64,000 nucleotides of DNA from Labyrinthula sp. Ha (lineage: Eukaryota > Sar > Bigyra > Labyrinthulida > Labyrinthulaceae), in NCBI GenBank assembly GCA_015227615.1, contig JAALGZ010000005.1, positions 1,488,001 to 1,552,000 on the forward strand, written 5' to 3'. Under the pieces are notes generated by a model, which made no database searches, had not been told where the DNA came from, and saw only the letters and a program-made list of their open reading frames with translations. A program made the position numbers and the translations under genes. Of this stretch, positions 55,774-64,000 are shown in pieces. The first letter of the stretch is position 1. The number at the start of each line of letters is the position of its first letter.

Positions 55774-58204
55774 ATGGATAAAGAATTTGACTTGACCCAG
55801 GCCTCCACTTCATGCACTATACCTGTCTCTGCTACAAGAACTTCAACTGCTTCTTTTATTTTAAATCAACAGCAAGAAGCCAAGCGTCAAAAGATCAAGA
55901 ATAATGCTGAAGCATGGAAGAAGAACTTTCAGGATGATGTATGAAGATCTCCAGGAAAGCAAGATACAGCTCCAACAAGCAAACGGGGCAGAACGAAGAT
56001 GAGAAGGAGCAAGGCCTATGAATATTTTAAGCTAGTTAAAGTGAATGAAAATCGGATGCTACACAACGAGTGTGGAGTTTCTGTTAACTATACGAACAAG
56101 AACACGACGGCGGTGCTTAATCATATGGGAAAGTGCCAGAGTATTATATTGAAAGAAAAGGAAAAGTCTCGGAAGAAGATTGGTGGCGGAATTTCAAAGT
56201 TTTTTTTTGAAACAGAGCTCTACTCAGGCTAGGGGTCAACATGCCTTTGAGGTGAAGGAAAGTTCAAGTGCCAATGACGCAGATAAAGCAGCTTATGAAG
56301 CTCAGAGGAAGGTTGTTGTCACGCTGAAGCAAACTTTTGGATTCTGGAATAATCTCTGCATTGTGGAAGTTGTTGGAGCCCTTCATCCTGAGCACAAACC
56401 TGTTGGACGACAACGCTTCAAGAAGGATATTATGAACGATTACAAGAAGGCTAAGAAGATTATAGCAGTGGATTTGATGAAACAGGTCAAGAGTGGAAGT
56501 TTCAATATAACATGCGATAACTGGTCTTCAACAGGTTACAAAGGCTATATGATGTTGAATCTCCATTGGATCACCGAAAGTTTTCAGATGAAAAAGTTGA
56601 GACTTTGCTTTGACAGACACAGGGGAAAACACGATGGTGGAGCAAACTGCAACTTGATCATGGCTACGTTGGAGTTTGGGAACCAGCATAAGGTTGTTAG
56701 CATTACAACGGATAACGGAAGCGACATGCTTTCTGCTGAGAAAAGGCTGTATAGTATATTGTTGCAAGAAGAGGAAAAAGCTACCAGCGAAGGAAAAGTA
56801 CCTCTTGTTCCTGTTTTGAGGTTGGATGAATTTCATTTTTGCTACATGTCCCATGTGAACAACTTGATTACAAAAGAAGCATTAAATCATCTCAAGAAGC
56901 AGTTACATCGAGCTAGAAGGTTCAGGCTTTATTTTAATGGAACAGCAAGACAAGGGCTATGGGAAGCAGCTGTAGAAGCATGTGGTTTCAAGTGTAAAGA
57001 CGATGCAAAGTTGCCAAGTATCGATGTTGCTACAAGATGGGACAGCATGTTCCTTTTTCTACAAGCCTTGGTGAAGAAGAAAGATATTATCTTAGAAGTC
57101 CAGGAAAAGATGCCAGCTGATAGAGAGTTTACAATGGTAAAGCTTAATGAGTCGGAGTTTCATGTCATGAGTTTCATTGCAGATATGTTGAAGCCGAGCT
57201 ATCTGGTAACGACGCGGGCTTCGATTAGCACACAGGTGACTGTCTGTTATAGAAGAAAGATGTTTCAAGCTCTATTTAAGTCATTAAGGGAAATAAAACA
57301 GAAGTGTAGTGATCCTCCCTATGAAGTTGCTGAGCATTTTGGCGATGAATTTCTAAAAGTATTGGAGGACTTGGCTACTGGAATTGAGTCTGTACTTAGG
57401 AAAAAGGTAGCTGCATATCCAAACCTGTTTGTTGATTCCAAAGTTGTTTTGATTACAGAAATATTGAGTAAGAAGATCTATAAAACCACCGGGGAGACAC
57501 TGGATCTTCAACTTGACAGGAGCATAAAGCTGTTTTGTTATGTTATGAAGCCTTGTAGCAATTTAGATATATTTGTTATCGCAATAATGTAAGACTTAAA
57601 GTGAGTCTTTATCTTCTCCTTTAAGTTCTGGTATATATCCAGCAGTTTAAAATATGACCAAAAATAAATACGCATTCAAATACACACAATTAGTTAAAGA
57701 GGTGAATAAAGCGGATAACCACAACATGGTTTTATGGATTTTATTGACACAGTTCAAGACAAAGAAGTTTTAAAGTCGCAACTCAGGAAGTGAGTGCAGC
57801 CTATGGTGGCGGAACCAAGCCTGGATGATTTTTCAGATGGAGATGATGAAGCTATACTTACTTTGGATATGGAGGACTCTAAAATAGTGGAGGCTTTTCT
57901 AGCTGAAAAGATATTGCCAAAAGGTTATTCGACACTGGGCTTTTGGAGGGAGAAGAAGTTCGCTTATCCATTACTTGCAGTCTTAGCTAGACAATATCTT
58001 TGCATCCAGACAAGCAGCGTTGTTTCCGAGCGGAATTTTTCCCATGCCAAAAGAACATTTGTTGGCAAATGTACGCTGAAGGATGAAACGTTTAAGGCTT
58101 AGATGGACTTAAGAGAATACTACTTTTATCTGGATTTTGAGTTGTGTCGGAGTCTGAAGCAAATGGAGGGGAAAGATGATCAGCATAAAGAAGTTAAGAT
58201 TTAA
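55774..58204 (+). mobile_element. hAT-family DNA transposon, broken transposase
   Basis: The transposase begins at ATG 55774 (MDKEFDLTQASTSCTIPV). A TGA interrupts at 55942 and the frame resumes. A BED-like zinc finger region follows at about 55999-56160 (AYEYFKLVKVNENRML then NTTAVLNHMGKC). A frame change falls in the T8 tract near 56204. The long frame 56180-57592 (about 470 residues) holds the catalytic core, with ITCDNWSSTGYKGYMML, VSITTDNGSDML and DVATRWDSMFLFL. Then comes a decayed stretch of about 200 bp, and from 57794 the C-terminal dimerisation region FWREKKFAYPLLAVLARQYL and IQTSSVVSERNFS, with a TAG at 58100 before the last 33 codons. So there are at least two stops, one frame change and one disrupted segment. 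It could not make active transposase. Confidence 0.88.
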
Positions 58205-58443
58205 AAAAAATTATTGACGTTAAGTATGGTTATTTCCCCTCATGGTTATCTCCCTCCTTCACTAATTTTAGTTTTTAAACTTACGGTGAAGTTGGGATAT
58301 TTATGGGAAGATTCTTGTGGTTTTCATGCTAAATATATAAGAATACCTATTAAATTTACACAGTAACTTCAAATTCAGAACGTTAAAGCTTAGTTTGCCT
58401 CAAATTGAGGTTGGATAGCACTCTAAAAAGTACGAAGCAAACG
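58205..58443. other. Probable 3' non-coding end of the hAT
   Basis: AT-rich, with no coding frame. The right terminal inverted repeat is expected here but was not defined. Confidence 0.3.
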
Positions 58444-58584
58444 CTAAATTTTTTGTACAAGCGGTTCTTGTTGACCATTCTCACGTCTACGTCTCTCCAT
58501 CTCCTCATCGAGTAACAAAAAGGACCAATTTATCGCGGCAAAGATCGTCACGAACACGAATAACGCAGTAATAATGCCTTTCAT
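58444..58584 (-). CDS. Small single-pass membrane protein
   Basis: A 46-residue frame with ATG at 58584 and TAG at 58444. It has an N-terminal hydrophobic segment of about 23 residues (IITALFVFVTIFAAINWSF), then an acidic and basic tail (LLLDEEMERRRRENGQQEP), a clear type of small membrane protein. The frame is open for about 26 more codons upstream, including the protein-like FHVFEERYNWAKL, so the true start could be further upstream or in another exon. Its codon use is richer in G and C than the flanks (GCG, ACG, CGT), which argues for real coding. No family is recognised. It is wedged between a hAT end and a MITE-like repeat, and could instead be a piece of an unrecognised element. Confidence 0.5.
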   Translation of the reverse strand: MKGIITALFVFVTIFAAINWSFLLLDEEMERRRRENGQQEPLVQKI

Positions 58585-58676
58585 TAGTTTTGCCCAGTTA
58601 TATCTTTCTTCGAACACGTGAAACTTAATGCTCAGTTCAATTAATAGTTGGGTTTTGAATTAAAATGGCGTTTTTA

Positions 58677-58835
58677 GGAATTGGGCCATAGGGCCCAATT
58701 TATTATTGATTATTATTTGATAATCTAAATGAAAATTCTCTTATTGATAATCAGAATCAAAATGATGATCAAATAATTATTCATAATTCTTATCAAATCC
58801 AACCCCAACTAATGATAAACACAATGCCCAATTCC
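58677..58835. repeat. MITE-like repeat, copy 2, with 10-bp terminal inverted repeats
   Basis: GGAATTGGGC at 58677-58686 is the exact reverse complement of GCCCAATTCC at 58826-58835. The 159-bp interior is AT-rich, with many TTGATAAT words. It is related in reverse orientation to 51750-51960. The size and the paired ends suit a miniature non-autonomous DNA transposon. Confidence 0.55.
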
Positions 58836-59588
58836 GGCTCGTAATTCGACATTATTGAAGAGAAAACCGAAGTGCGAGATTCGTTAGTTAGTTCTTAAGG
58901 ATTAAATGGGCCTGATGGCCTAACCTTCTACGAGCCAGGTACTTACTACTCTTTTAGCCTTTTATTACTATCAATATCGTGTTCTTATTCTCTGGTTCCT
59001 ATTAGATGGCGCTCCAGGATGCCCGATTTCATTCGTCCAAGGTTGCTTTACTCTAGATTATCCATGATTTCCCAAAATTTGTAATTTCCCAAAATTCCAA
59101 TCTAAAATAATCCAAATTGACAAAAGATTGGAATTGACACTCCTCTGACCGCGTAAGCCTGAAGCAGACGACAGAAGGTCCAGATGTTGTGTCCGGGAGG
59201 CTTATTGAGGTGTATGAAGGGCTATAGAACGAGTTTCCGAGCGGTTTATGCTGATATCAATTGGAAGGTGGTGAGCTGAGGTTTCTGGGGGATTCTGGTG
59301 CATCGGGGTTTTAGCTGAGGTTGATCCAAGGTCGTGAACGGTGTATTCTTGCTTTCCATAACTCTTAGGGGTTCCAGGGAGGTGTATCCACAGAGTTTTG
59401 GCTGGTTTCTGGGTCAGGATGTGGATTCTGGTTATTAGGGTGTTTGGCTGCTTTGGGTTGGGATGGAGTTAGGGAGGTTGGGAGGTCCATTCAGGCTGTA
59501 TCTTGGGGGAGAAGGGGGCTGTGTTCTATTTATTGGCTGAGGTTGTAATATTTTTTAGATGCAGTTGCTAAATGTTCGGGTTCCAGGT

Positions 59589-60059
59589 TCAGGATGTTCC
59601 AGTGAGTTCAAGAAGTTCACGTACATAGGTCAAAGAATTTATTCTAGCTGGTGCGGTTCTTCGGTATTTTGCTGCTTGCTCCAGATAGTTCTCTCTGCTC
59701 GGTGCTCTTGATCCTGTGCCCGGTACGTTGTAGGTTCTTCTTAGGCGTATTGGTTGGGGTGGTCCGTGGCTTGGTGGATCCTGGATGGGCGGCACAGGAT
59801 TGATATCTTCCTCTTCTTCTAGACCAAGTTTACGACATGCTTCAGTGGGGGATATATATTTTGGATCTTTCGGTTCTAGATGGTTGTTTATTCCAGCTTC
59901 TCGAAGAATATGAACTTGTCTATCAGCTGTTGCATCGTCTGCATCTGCATATTTTCTTCTCTGCTCAAGTAGAATCTTCTGGATGTCCAAGTCACCTTCA
60001 CAGAACCTGTATTCTTGGATTGGCACGTTGTTTAGGATGGAGTTTATTTTCCTTGTCAA
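59589..60059 (-). CDS. LINE C-terminal extension
   Basis: About 156 residues in another frame, reached after an A-rich slip tract. Charged, with a proline-rich stretch (INPVPPIQDPPSHGPPQP). It ends at 59589 before the 3' untranslated region. It probably belongs to the same polyprotein as the RT. No function can be assigned. Confidence 0.6.
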   Translation of the reverse strand: MTRKINSILNNVPIQEYRFCEGDLDIQKILLEQRRKYADADDATADRQVHILREAGINNHLEPKDPKYISPTEACRKLGLEEEEDINPVPPIQDPPSHGPPQPIRLRRTYNVPGTGSRAPSRENYLEQAAKYRRTAPARINSLTYVRELLELTGTS

Positions 60060-60147
60060 AAAGTTTAGTTTTTTTTTTATATCATTGTTTTGGGGGCCAG
60101 TTGCCGAGGTTATATATCACAGGGGCTAAAACCATGCTGTGTGAAAG

Positions 60148-61218
60148 TTATCTCTTCACTTTTCTGATCAGGGTGTTGCAGGAGAGTATGTCCCTGTATT
60201 TAGTAAGTCTTGATTCGCACTTGTCCAGGTTGGAGAGCACATGTTCTTGCACTATTCCAGTGGAGTTAAAGACCGCGCCTAAATACTTCATTTCCTTTAT
60301 CGGCTGGACTTCTTCTCCTAGCACTGATATTGGTTCAGCTACTGGTTGCAGCATCTTCTGGACGATGTATTTGGTATCTTTGACAACTAATGTTCCTGCT
60401 CTCTTTCGATTTAAAGTTCCATCGCAGAAACGACTTCTCAGGTGTGCTTTTAGTGACTTCTCTCGATGGAAATATCTTTGACATTTTTCGCAGAAGAAGT
60501 TAGTAAGGAGTTTATTTATAGTTTTATCTGGTATATTTCCTGTCAAAGAATATCCTTCGTCCGTTAGTAGTATTTTTGTCTTACTCAAGTTTATTCTTAG
60601 GCCTGAGAGGGATTCTAGTTTGTAAAGTTGTTCAATGAAGGAACTTATTTGGTTGTTGTTTTCACAGAGTGCAACCAAGTCATCCGCCAAAGCGAGGTAG
60701 TTGAAAATGTTTCCTGCTACTTCTACATTTGCTAAGGTATTTTTATCCATTCTTTTCATTGTAGAGTTCAACACCAAGATGAATATAGCAGGAGAGAGCG
60801 AGTCTCCTTGAAGTACTCCTCTTCTCAAGTGTACCGTTTTGGACAAGTGCTTCCCTTCTGAGACTTTGACTCCAGCGTTTTCATATAATACCCGGATGAG
60901 TTTCCTGAGTTTGCTAGGCACTCCATGATCCTTCAACGATAGTTGTATGATATCATAGTTGACCGAGTCAAAAGCATTTTGAAAGTCAATGAAGAGAAGT
61001 TTCAGTTTTGTGTTCTGCAGCAGCTTTTTCTTCACAATATTATTTAGGATTTCAATATTGTTTATTGTGGAATGCCCTGACCTGAAACCTGCTTGATAGG
61101 AAGGTAGTTTGCTGATAATTGGTTGAAGTCGGTTGTGGATTATCTTCGTTGTCAGTTTGAAGGCTGTGTTCAAGAGTGCTATGGGCTTGTATGATCCTGG
61201 TAAATTCGTTTCTCCCTT
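60148..61218 (-). CDS. LINE ORF, reverse transcriptase and zinc finger
   Basis: It continues the endonuclease frame after the stop. RT motifs: GSYKPIALLNTAFKL, YQAGFRSGHSTINNIEIL, LLFIDFQNAFDSVNYDII (catalytic D), RRGVLQGDSLSPAIFILVL and YLALADDLVAL (the DD pair). After the RT comes a C2H2-like finger, CEKCQRYFHREKSLKAHLRSRFC in outline (two Cys, His, final Cys), then a thumb-like region ending at TAA 60148. Confidence 0.88.
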   Translation of the reverse strand, partial: KGETNLPGSYKPIALLNTAFKLTTKIIHNRLQPIISKLPSYQAGFRSGHSTINNIEILNNIVKKKLLQNTKLKLLFIDFQNAFDSVNYDIIQLSLKDHGVPSKLRKLIRVLYENAGVKVSEGKHLSKTVHLRRGVLQGDSLSPAIFILVLNSTMKRMDKNTLANVEVAGNIFNYLALADDLVALCENNNQISSFIEQLYKLESLSGLRINLSKTKILLTDEGYSLTGNIPDKTINKLLTNFFCEKCQRYFHREKSLKAHLRSRFCDGTLNRKRAGTLVVKDTKYIVQKMLQPVAEPISVLGEEVQPIKEMKYLGAVFNSTGIVQEHVLSNLDKCESRLTKYRDILSCNTLIRKVKR

Positions 61219-62910
61219 TTATTTGTAGATATGAATGATTTTCCCAAGGCAGAACTGTTTCTTCATTCTCTGGCTTAATGATGTTTTCCTGATGAGTTCT
61301 TGGATCTCTCTTAGTAGAATTTTCTGAACTACTGGTGATGCTTTCAACACTTCGTTGTTGATGCAATCCACACCTGTGGCACGGTTATTCTTTAGTTGTC
61401 TTATGCATACCATGACTTCAGCCATTAGTGGAGGATTTGAGTTTATGTGTTCTTCTGGAGCCGGTTCATATATTGGTCTACAGTAATGCACCCTTTCTTC
61501 TTGAGTCAAGTGTATTTTTGGTATTGCTGGGAGTTGTTGACTGGCTATATAGTCACTGAGTATTTTCAACCTCTGGCACGTATCTACTTTATTTCCTTTG
61601 TCATCTTTAGTGATCCGGGCATAGGTTTTGGCTGTTGGTTTTACTAGATTCAGCAGTGAGTATGCTTCTCTTGTGGGGTTTTGTTCAAACAGGAGCTGTA
61701 TTTTGCTAGCAGTTTCCATGTACCAGTTCCTTTTGTCTTTCCTTGCACTTCTTTTTACTGCGTTGGTGAGCTCCTTCCTTTCTCCCACTGTGGATGTATC
61801 CCAGAGTGAGTTCTTCGTTCGTAGCAGTTCTCGTGTTTGATCGGATGTTCTTTGTTCTACCGTGTTGTTGCTCTGCTCAGGTACAAGGTCTTCTACCAAC
61901 TTTGGAACAATCTGCGTCAAGGCTTCGTAATCTCTTTCTTCCTCTTTTAAGTTTAGGAGCTCCAGAGTAATCTTGTGATCTAGCTGTTGTGCAAGTTGTT
62001 TGTTCGAGAGAAGCTGGGAGAGGTCTTTCCAGGGCGTTTTTTCCCATCTTTTCTTGCCTCTTTGGAATTTTCTCAGTTCCACCATAATAGCAACGTGATC
62101 AAACTTTTCTTTCTGCCAGATCCAGTTACTGATGTCCCGTCTTGGTTTGAACAGGTAAATCCTTTCTAGTTTGTTGGTGACGAAGAAGTCAATTTCCGAT
62201 ATCTTCGTATTAACATATCGGGAATAGAATGTTCCATGTTTTTTCGCTCCCTTCTTCCCAGTTACATGCCTGTGATTAACAATCGAGTACCCTTTAATCT
62301 TTAACCAATTTTCTAGTAGTTTTCCATTCGCATTGCTTCTTTTTGAGAACCCCAGCTTACCTTCCTTCTTCAGCGTCGTTCTACTCACTTGTGCATTGAA
62401 ATCACCACCTAAAAGTAACGTCCTTCTCTTGTTCAGGTTTCTTGTTACCACACTCAACTCTTTCAGGAAATCTCTGTAGGATTCTCTGCCCAGTCCACAG
62501 TGTGGAGCGTAGCAGTTCACTACATTAATCTTTTTCTTGCCGGTGCCTTGGAGAACTACTTTCAGGATCCTGTCGCTAGTACTTTGAACTGTAGCGACGT
62601 TGCAAGCAAGTTCCTCAGCCAAGTAGGTCGCTACGCCTGCAGCTCCAGTAGGCGGTTTTGAGAAAAACCACTTACCTTTGCTGCTGCTGACTTTCACCCT
62701 TTCCATCAACATCTTGTAGCCTGATTCATGTAGCTCTTGCAACATCAAAATTGACAGTTGCTGAGTTTTTTCTTCTAAAAGGTTAAGTTTTGTTGTAGTA
62801 AGACCACCTACGTTCACAGAAACTACAAGTAGTCTCTGTTCGCGCTGGCTCGCACACTCTAGGCCCTCTGTGGAGGTCGGAGTCGAGTAATTCCGTTGAG
62901 GCAAGGACAT
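61219..62910 (-). CDS. LINE ORF, endonuclease and linker
   Basis: ATG chosen at 62910 (MSLPQRNYSTPTSTEG), because the codons before it run into the neighbouring gene's leader. Endonuclease motifs: VVSVNVGGLTTTKLNLL, ILMLQELHESG (metal-binding E), VVNCYAPHCGLG, TLLLGGDFNAQ (GDFN) and FDHVAIMVEL (catalytic DH). A helical linker then leads into the RT start: NNRATGVDCINNEVLKAS. The frame ends at TAA 61219, in the sequence IIHIYK-stop-KGETNLPGSYKPI. The same frame continues as RT, so this stop breaks a single ORF. Confidence 0.88.
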   Translation of the reverse strand: MSLPQRNYSTPTSTEGLECASQREQRLLVVSVNVGGLTTTKLNLLEEKTQQLSILMLQELHESGYKMLMERVKVSSSKGKWFFSKPPTGAAGVATYLAEELACNVATVQSTSDRILKVVLQGTGKKKINVVNCYAPHCGLGRESYRDFLKELSVVTRNLNKRRTLLLGGDFNAQVSRTTLKKEGKLGFSKRSNANGKLLENWLKIKGYSIVNHRHVTGKKGAKKHGTFYSRYVNTKISEIDFFVTNKLERIYLFKPRRDISNWIWQKEKFDHVAIMVELRKFQRGKKRWEKTPWKDLSQLLSNKQLAQQLDHKITLELLNLKEEERDYEALTQIVPKLVEDLVPEQSNNTVEQRTSDQTRELLRTKNSLWDTSTVGERKELTNAVKRSARKDKRNWYMETASKIQLLFEQNPTREAYSLLNLVKPTAKTYARITKDDKGNKVDTCQRLKILSDYIASQQLPAIPKIHLTQEERVHYCRPIYEPAPEEHINSNPPLMAEVMVCIRQLKNNRATGVDCINNEVLKASPVVQKILLREIQELIRKTSLSQRMKKQFCLGKIIHIYK

Positions 62911-63091
62911 ATAACTGTTTTTCTTGCTTCTTGCCCAAAATTTTGCGAGATTCGTATTGTCATTGATTGTCAACGAGCTGAGTACTATACATTCGAATTT
63001 TGAGACATTCCAAAGTCGGTGTAAAATATAGAACCAGAAACAAGAGATAAGCATACGTGGACTGAAGGGTAAATTCATAAACGAGTTAGAA
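62911..63091. promoter_or_regulatory. Short region shared by LINE 5' end and dehydrogenase promoter
   Basis: Only 181 bp separate the LINE start codon from the dehydrogenase ATG on the other strand. The LINE 5' boundary must lie here. No core promoter motif was recognised. Confidence 0.4.
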
Positions 63092-64000
63092 ATGAAGAAA
63101 GAGCTGGTAATAGCCATAACCGGAGGCTCTGGATTTGTTGCAGACCATATAGTTCAACAGTTGCTTGACGATACGATAGAAAAGGCAAATTTTAACTTTA
63201 AAGTTAAGAAAATCATACTCATAGATTTGGTAGCTTCTAGAGTTCAAAATTCAAAAGTTGAGTTTCAAAAAGGTTCAATTACAGATTATGAGTTTTTGAA
63301 AAATATATTTAAAGGTGTGGATTGTATTTTCCATTGCTGCTCTCTTGTTGATTTTGGTACGCAAACATTGGAAAGGTTGTTGCACGTTAATGTTAAAGGA
63401 ACAGAACTTGTTTGTGAGGCGGCTAAAGTGAACTCCATCAAGCATATAGTATACACCTCCTCCTGTGAATCCATTTCATGGAGAACCAAACCAAACATAG
63501 ACCTGAAGGAAACTGATTATCATCCTCAAGAACTAAATGATTTTCTTGGAAAATATTATGGATATACAAAAGCTTTAGCCGAGAAGCATTTAAGAAAATG
63601 GGCAGAAGAAACAAACTCAAGAGTATGTTCCCTCCGCCCAAGATCAGTTTATGGTGAGGGAGATAAATATGTTCTTCCTAATATTCTAGAAAATTTTGTA
63701 AACGGCTACCTGAAGTTCTTCTTTGGCAAACCAACTGATGAACATAATTCTATGTATGTTGGAAATGTTGCTTTCACTCACTTATTTGGTTTAAATTACA
63801 TACTTGGAGAAGATGTTGAACACTTTGTTGATTTCAATTTAAGTTTTGGTTCAGAGTTTGAAGGATTTAAAAATTTGAGAGATATGGTTGTAGGATTTGC
63901 GCCTGTTGTGGGTAAAAGCGAAGCAGATGTGACTAAGCGATTCATACCTGGGTGGATTATCATCACCATGGCTGTTATTTTTGATAAGTTCAATGCTCTT
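63092..64000 (+). CDS. 3-beta-HSD / NSDHL-like NAD(P)-dependent dehydrogenase (partial, runs off the edge)
   Basis: ATG at 63092; the frame is open for 303 codons to the end of the window, so the C-terminus is missing. It has an extended short-chain dehydrogenase fold: VIAITGGSGFVADHIVQQLL is the NAD-binding glycine motif, DCIFHCCSLVDFG the region after strand 4, VNVKGTELVCEAAK and IKHIVYTSSCESI the catalytic serine region, and YYGYTKALAEK the catalytic Y-x3-K. The closest family is 3-beta-hydroxysteroid dehydrogenase/isomerase, including sterol-4-alpha-carboxylate 3-dehydrogenase (NSDHL/Erg26); use in sterol synthesis at the ER is likely but not proven. LRPRSVYGEGDKYVLPNILE follows the family. 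A hydrophobic stretch (WIIITMAVIF) begins near the edge, as in the membrane-anchored members. No intron in the part seen. Confidence 0.9.
   Translation, partial: MKKELVIAITGGSGFVADHIVQQLLDDTIEKANFNFKVKKIILIDLVASRVQNSKVEFQKGSITDYEFLKNIFKGVDCIFHCCSLVDFGTQTLERLLHVNVKGTELVCEAAKVNSIKHIVYTSSCESISWRTKPNIDLKETDYHPQELNDFLGKYYGYTKALAEKHLRKWAEETNSRVCSLRPRSVYGEGDKYVLPNILENFVNGYLKFFFGKPTDEHNSMYVGNVAFTHLFGLNYILGEDVEHFVDFNLSFGSEFEGFKNLRDMVVGFAPVVGKSEADVTKRFIPGWIIITMAVIFDKFNAL

Larger units (their letters stand above)
58883..62910 (-). mobile_element. Nearly full-length LINE with APE-type endonuclease
   Basis: Minus strand, from the start codon at 62910 to the 3' tail at 58883; any 5' leader lies in 62911-63090. 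The parts are endonuclease, reverse transcriptase, a zinc finger, a C-terminal extension and a 3' untranslated region of about 700 bp, shared with the truncated copy at 31717-32245. The tail ends in AACT repeats rather than poly-A. Coding is interrupted by TAA at 61219, TAA at 60148 and a frame change at the A-rich tract near 60065-60078. It is recent compared with the decayed copies at 4.7 and 40.7 kb but is no longer intact. Confidence 0.9.

Noticed and set aside
54980-55944. Possible reassignment of TGA to an amino acid, since both the frame at 54851 and the hAT at 55774 continue past a TGA
   Set aside because: NSUN5 ends in TGA right where the family's C-terminal tail should end and 12 bp from the opposing gene's stop, and no conserved host domain contains an in-frame TGA. 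The hAT is broken in other ways as well.
63015-63117. Extending the LINE protein to the ATG at 63117
   Set aside because: Those codons lie over the start of the dehydrogenase gene on the other strand. The LINE start at 62910 is better placed before the endonuclease domain.
1-64000. tRNA, rRNA or CRISPR features
   Set aside because: I looked for clover-leaf-like tRNA blocks, rRNA signature sequences and regularly spaced direct repeats and saw none; a covariance-model search would be decisive for small RNAs.

Overview
This is nuclear DNA from an AT-rich, intron-bearing eukaryote, most likely a microbial protist. The host genes are typical of eukaryotes: a PA28-gamma-type proteasome activator, long-form tRNase Z, an NSUN5-type rRNA methyltransferase, a RanBPM/GID1-type CTLH protein, a Tctex1 dynein light chain and a 3-beta-HSD/NSDHL-like dehydrogenase. 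Joining their reading frames by GT-AG splicing gives ten introns, all 28-32 bp long. Introns this short and uniform are seen in a few protist lineages (Blastocystis is one known to me). The HGGG-repeat zinc protein at 18.5-19.3 kb belongs to a family common in oomycetes, other stramenopiles and plants. The species cannot be named from the sequence alone. A Tctex1 chain hints at a cilium but does not prove one.

Layout. 1.2-4.5 kb: a two-exon membrane glycosyltransferase (+) converging on the PA28 gene (-). 4.7-6.7 kb: a decayed LINE (+). 6.9-17.5 kb: an AT-rich desert with no supportable gene. 17.5-19.3 kb: a four-exon gene of unknown function (+) converging on the HGGG-repeat gene (-). 20.9-22.9 kb: a fossil Ty3/gypsy pol (-). 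24.2-31.1 kb: a compact island holding a small basic protein (+), a Tctex1 light chain (+) whose stop codon overlaps that of tRNase Z (-), and RanBPM (+) whose stop lies 12 bp from that of NSUN5 (-).

31.7-51.2 kb is a nest of mobile elements: a 5'-truncated LINE tail; a hAT remnant; a young and nearly whole Ty3/gypsy chromovirus at 33195-40308 with 289-bp LTRs differing at about 3 sites; an old LINE endonuclease fragment; a Ty1/copia fossil with 89-bp LTRs at 41230-45416; and a much older Ty3/gypsy fossil on the plus strand at about 45.4-51.2 kb. 51.2-55.8 kb is mostly featureless. 55.8-58.2 kb is a broken hAT transposon. A 46-residue membrane protein gene follows, then a MITE-like repeat, then a nearly full-length LINE (-) whose 5' end lies within 181 bp of the start of the dehydrogenase gene, which runs off the right edge.

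The most unusual thing here is the chromovirus. Its pol does not stop after integrase and chromodomain. It continues through a SANT/Myb-like domain, then a retropepsin-like aspartic protease (normally placed before reverse transcriptase), then an MT-A70 (METTL3/14-class) adenine methyltransferase domain. The older, highly diverged relative 5 kb away still shows a DPPW-containing MT-A70 segment at the same 3' position. So the methyltransferase looks like a long-kept part of this element lineage and not a one-off capture.
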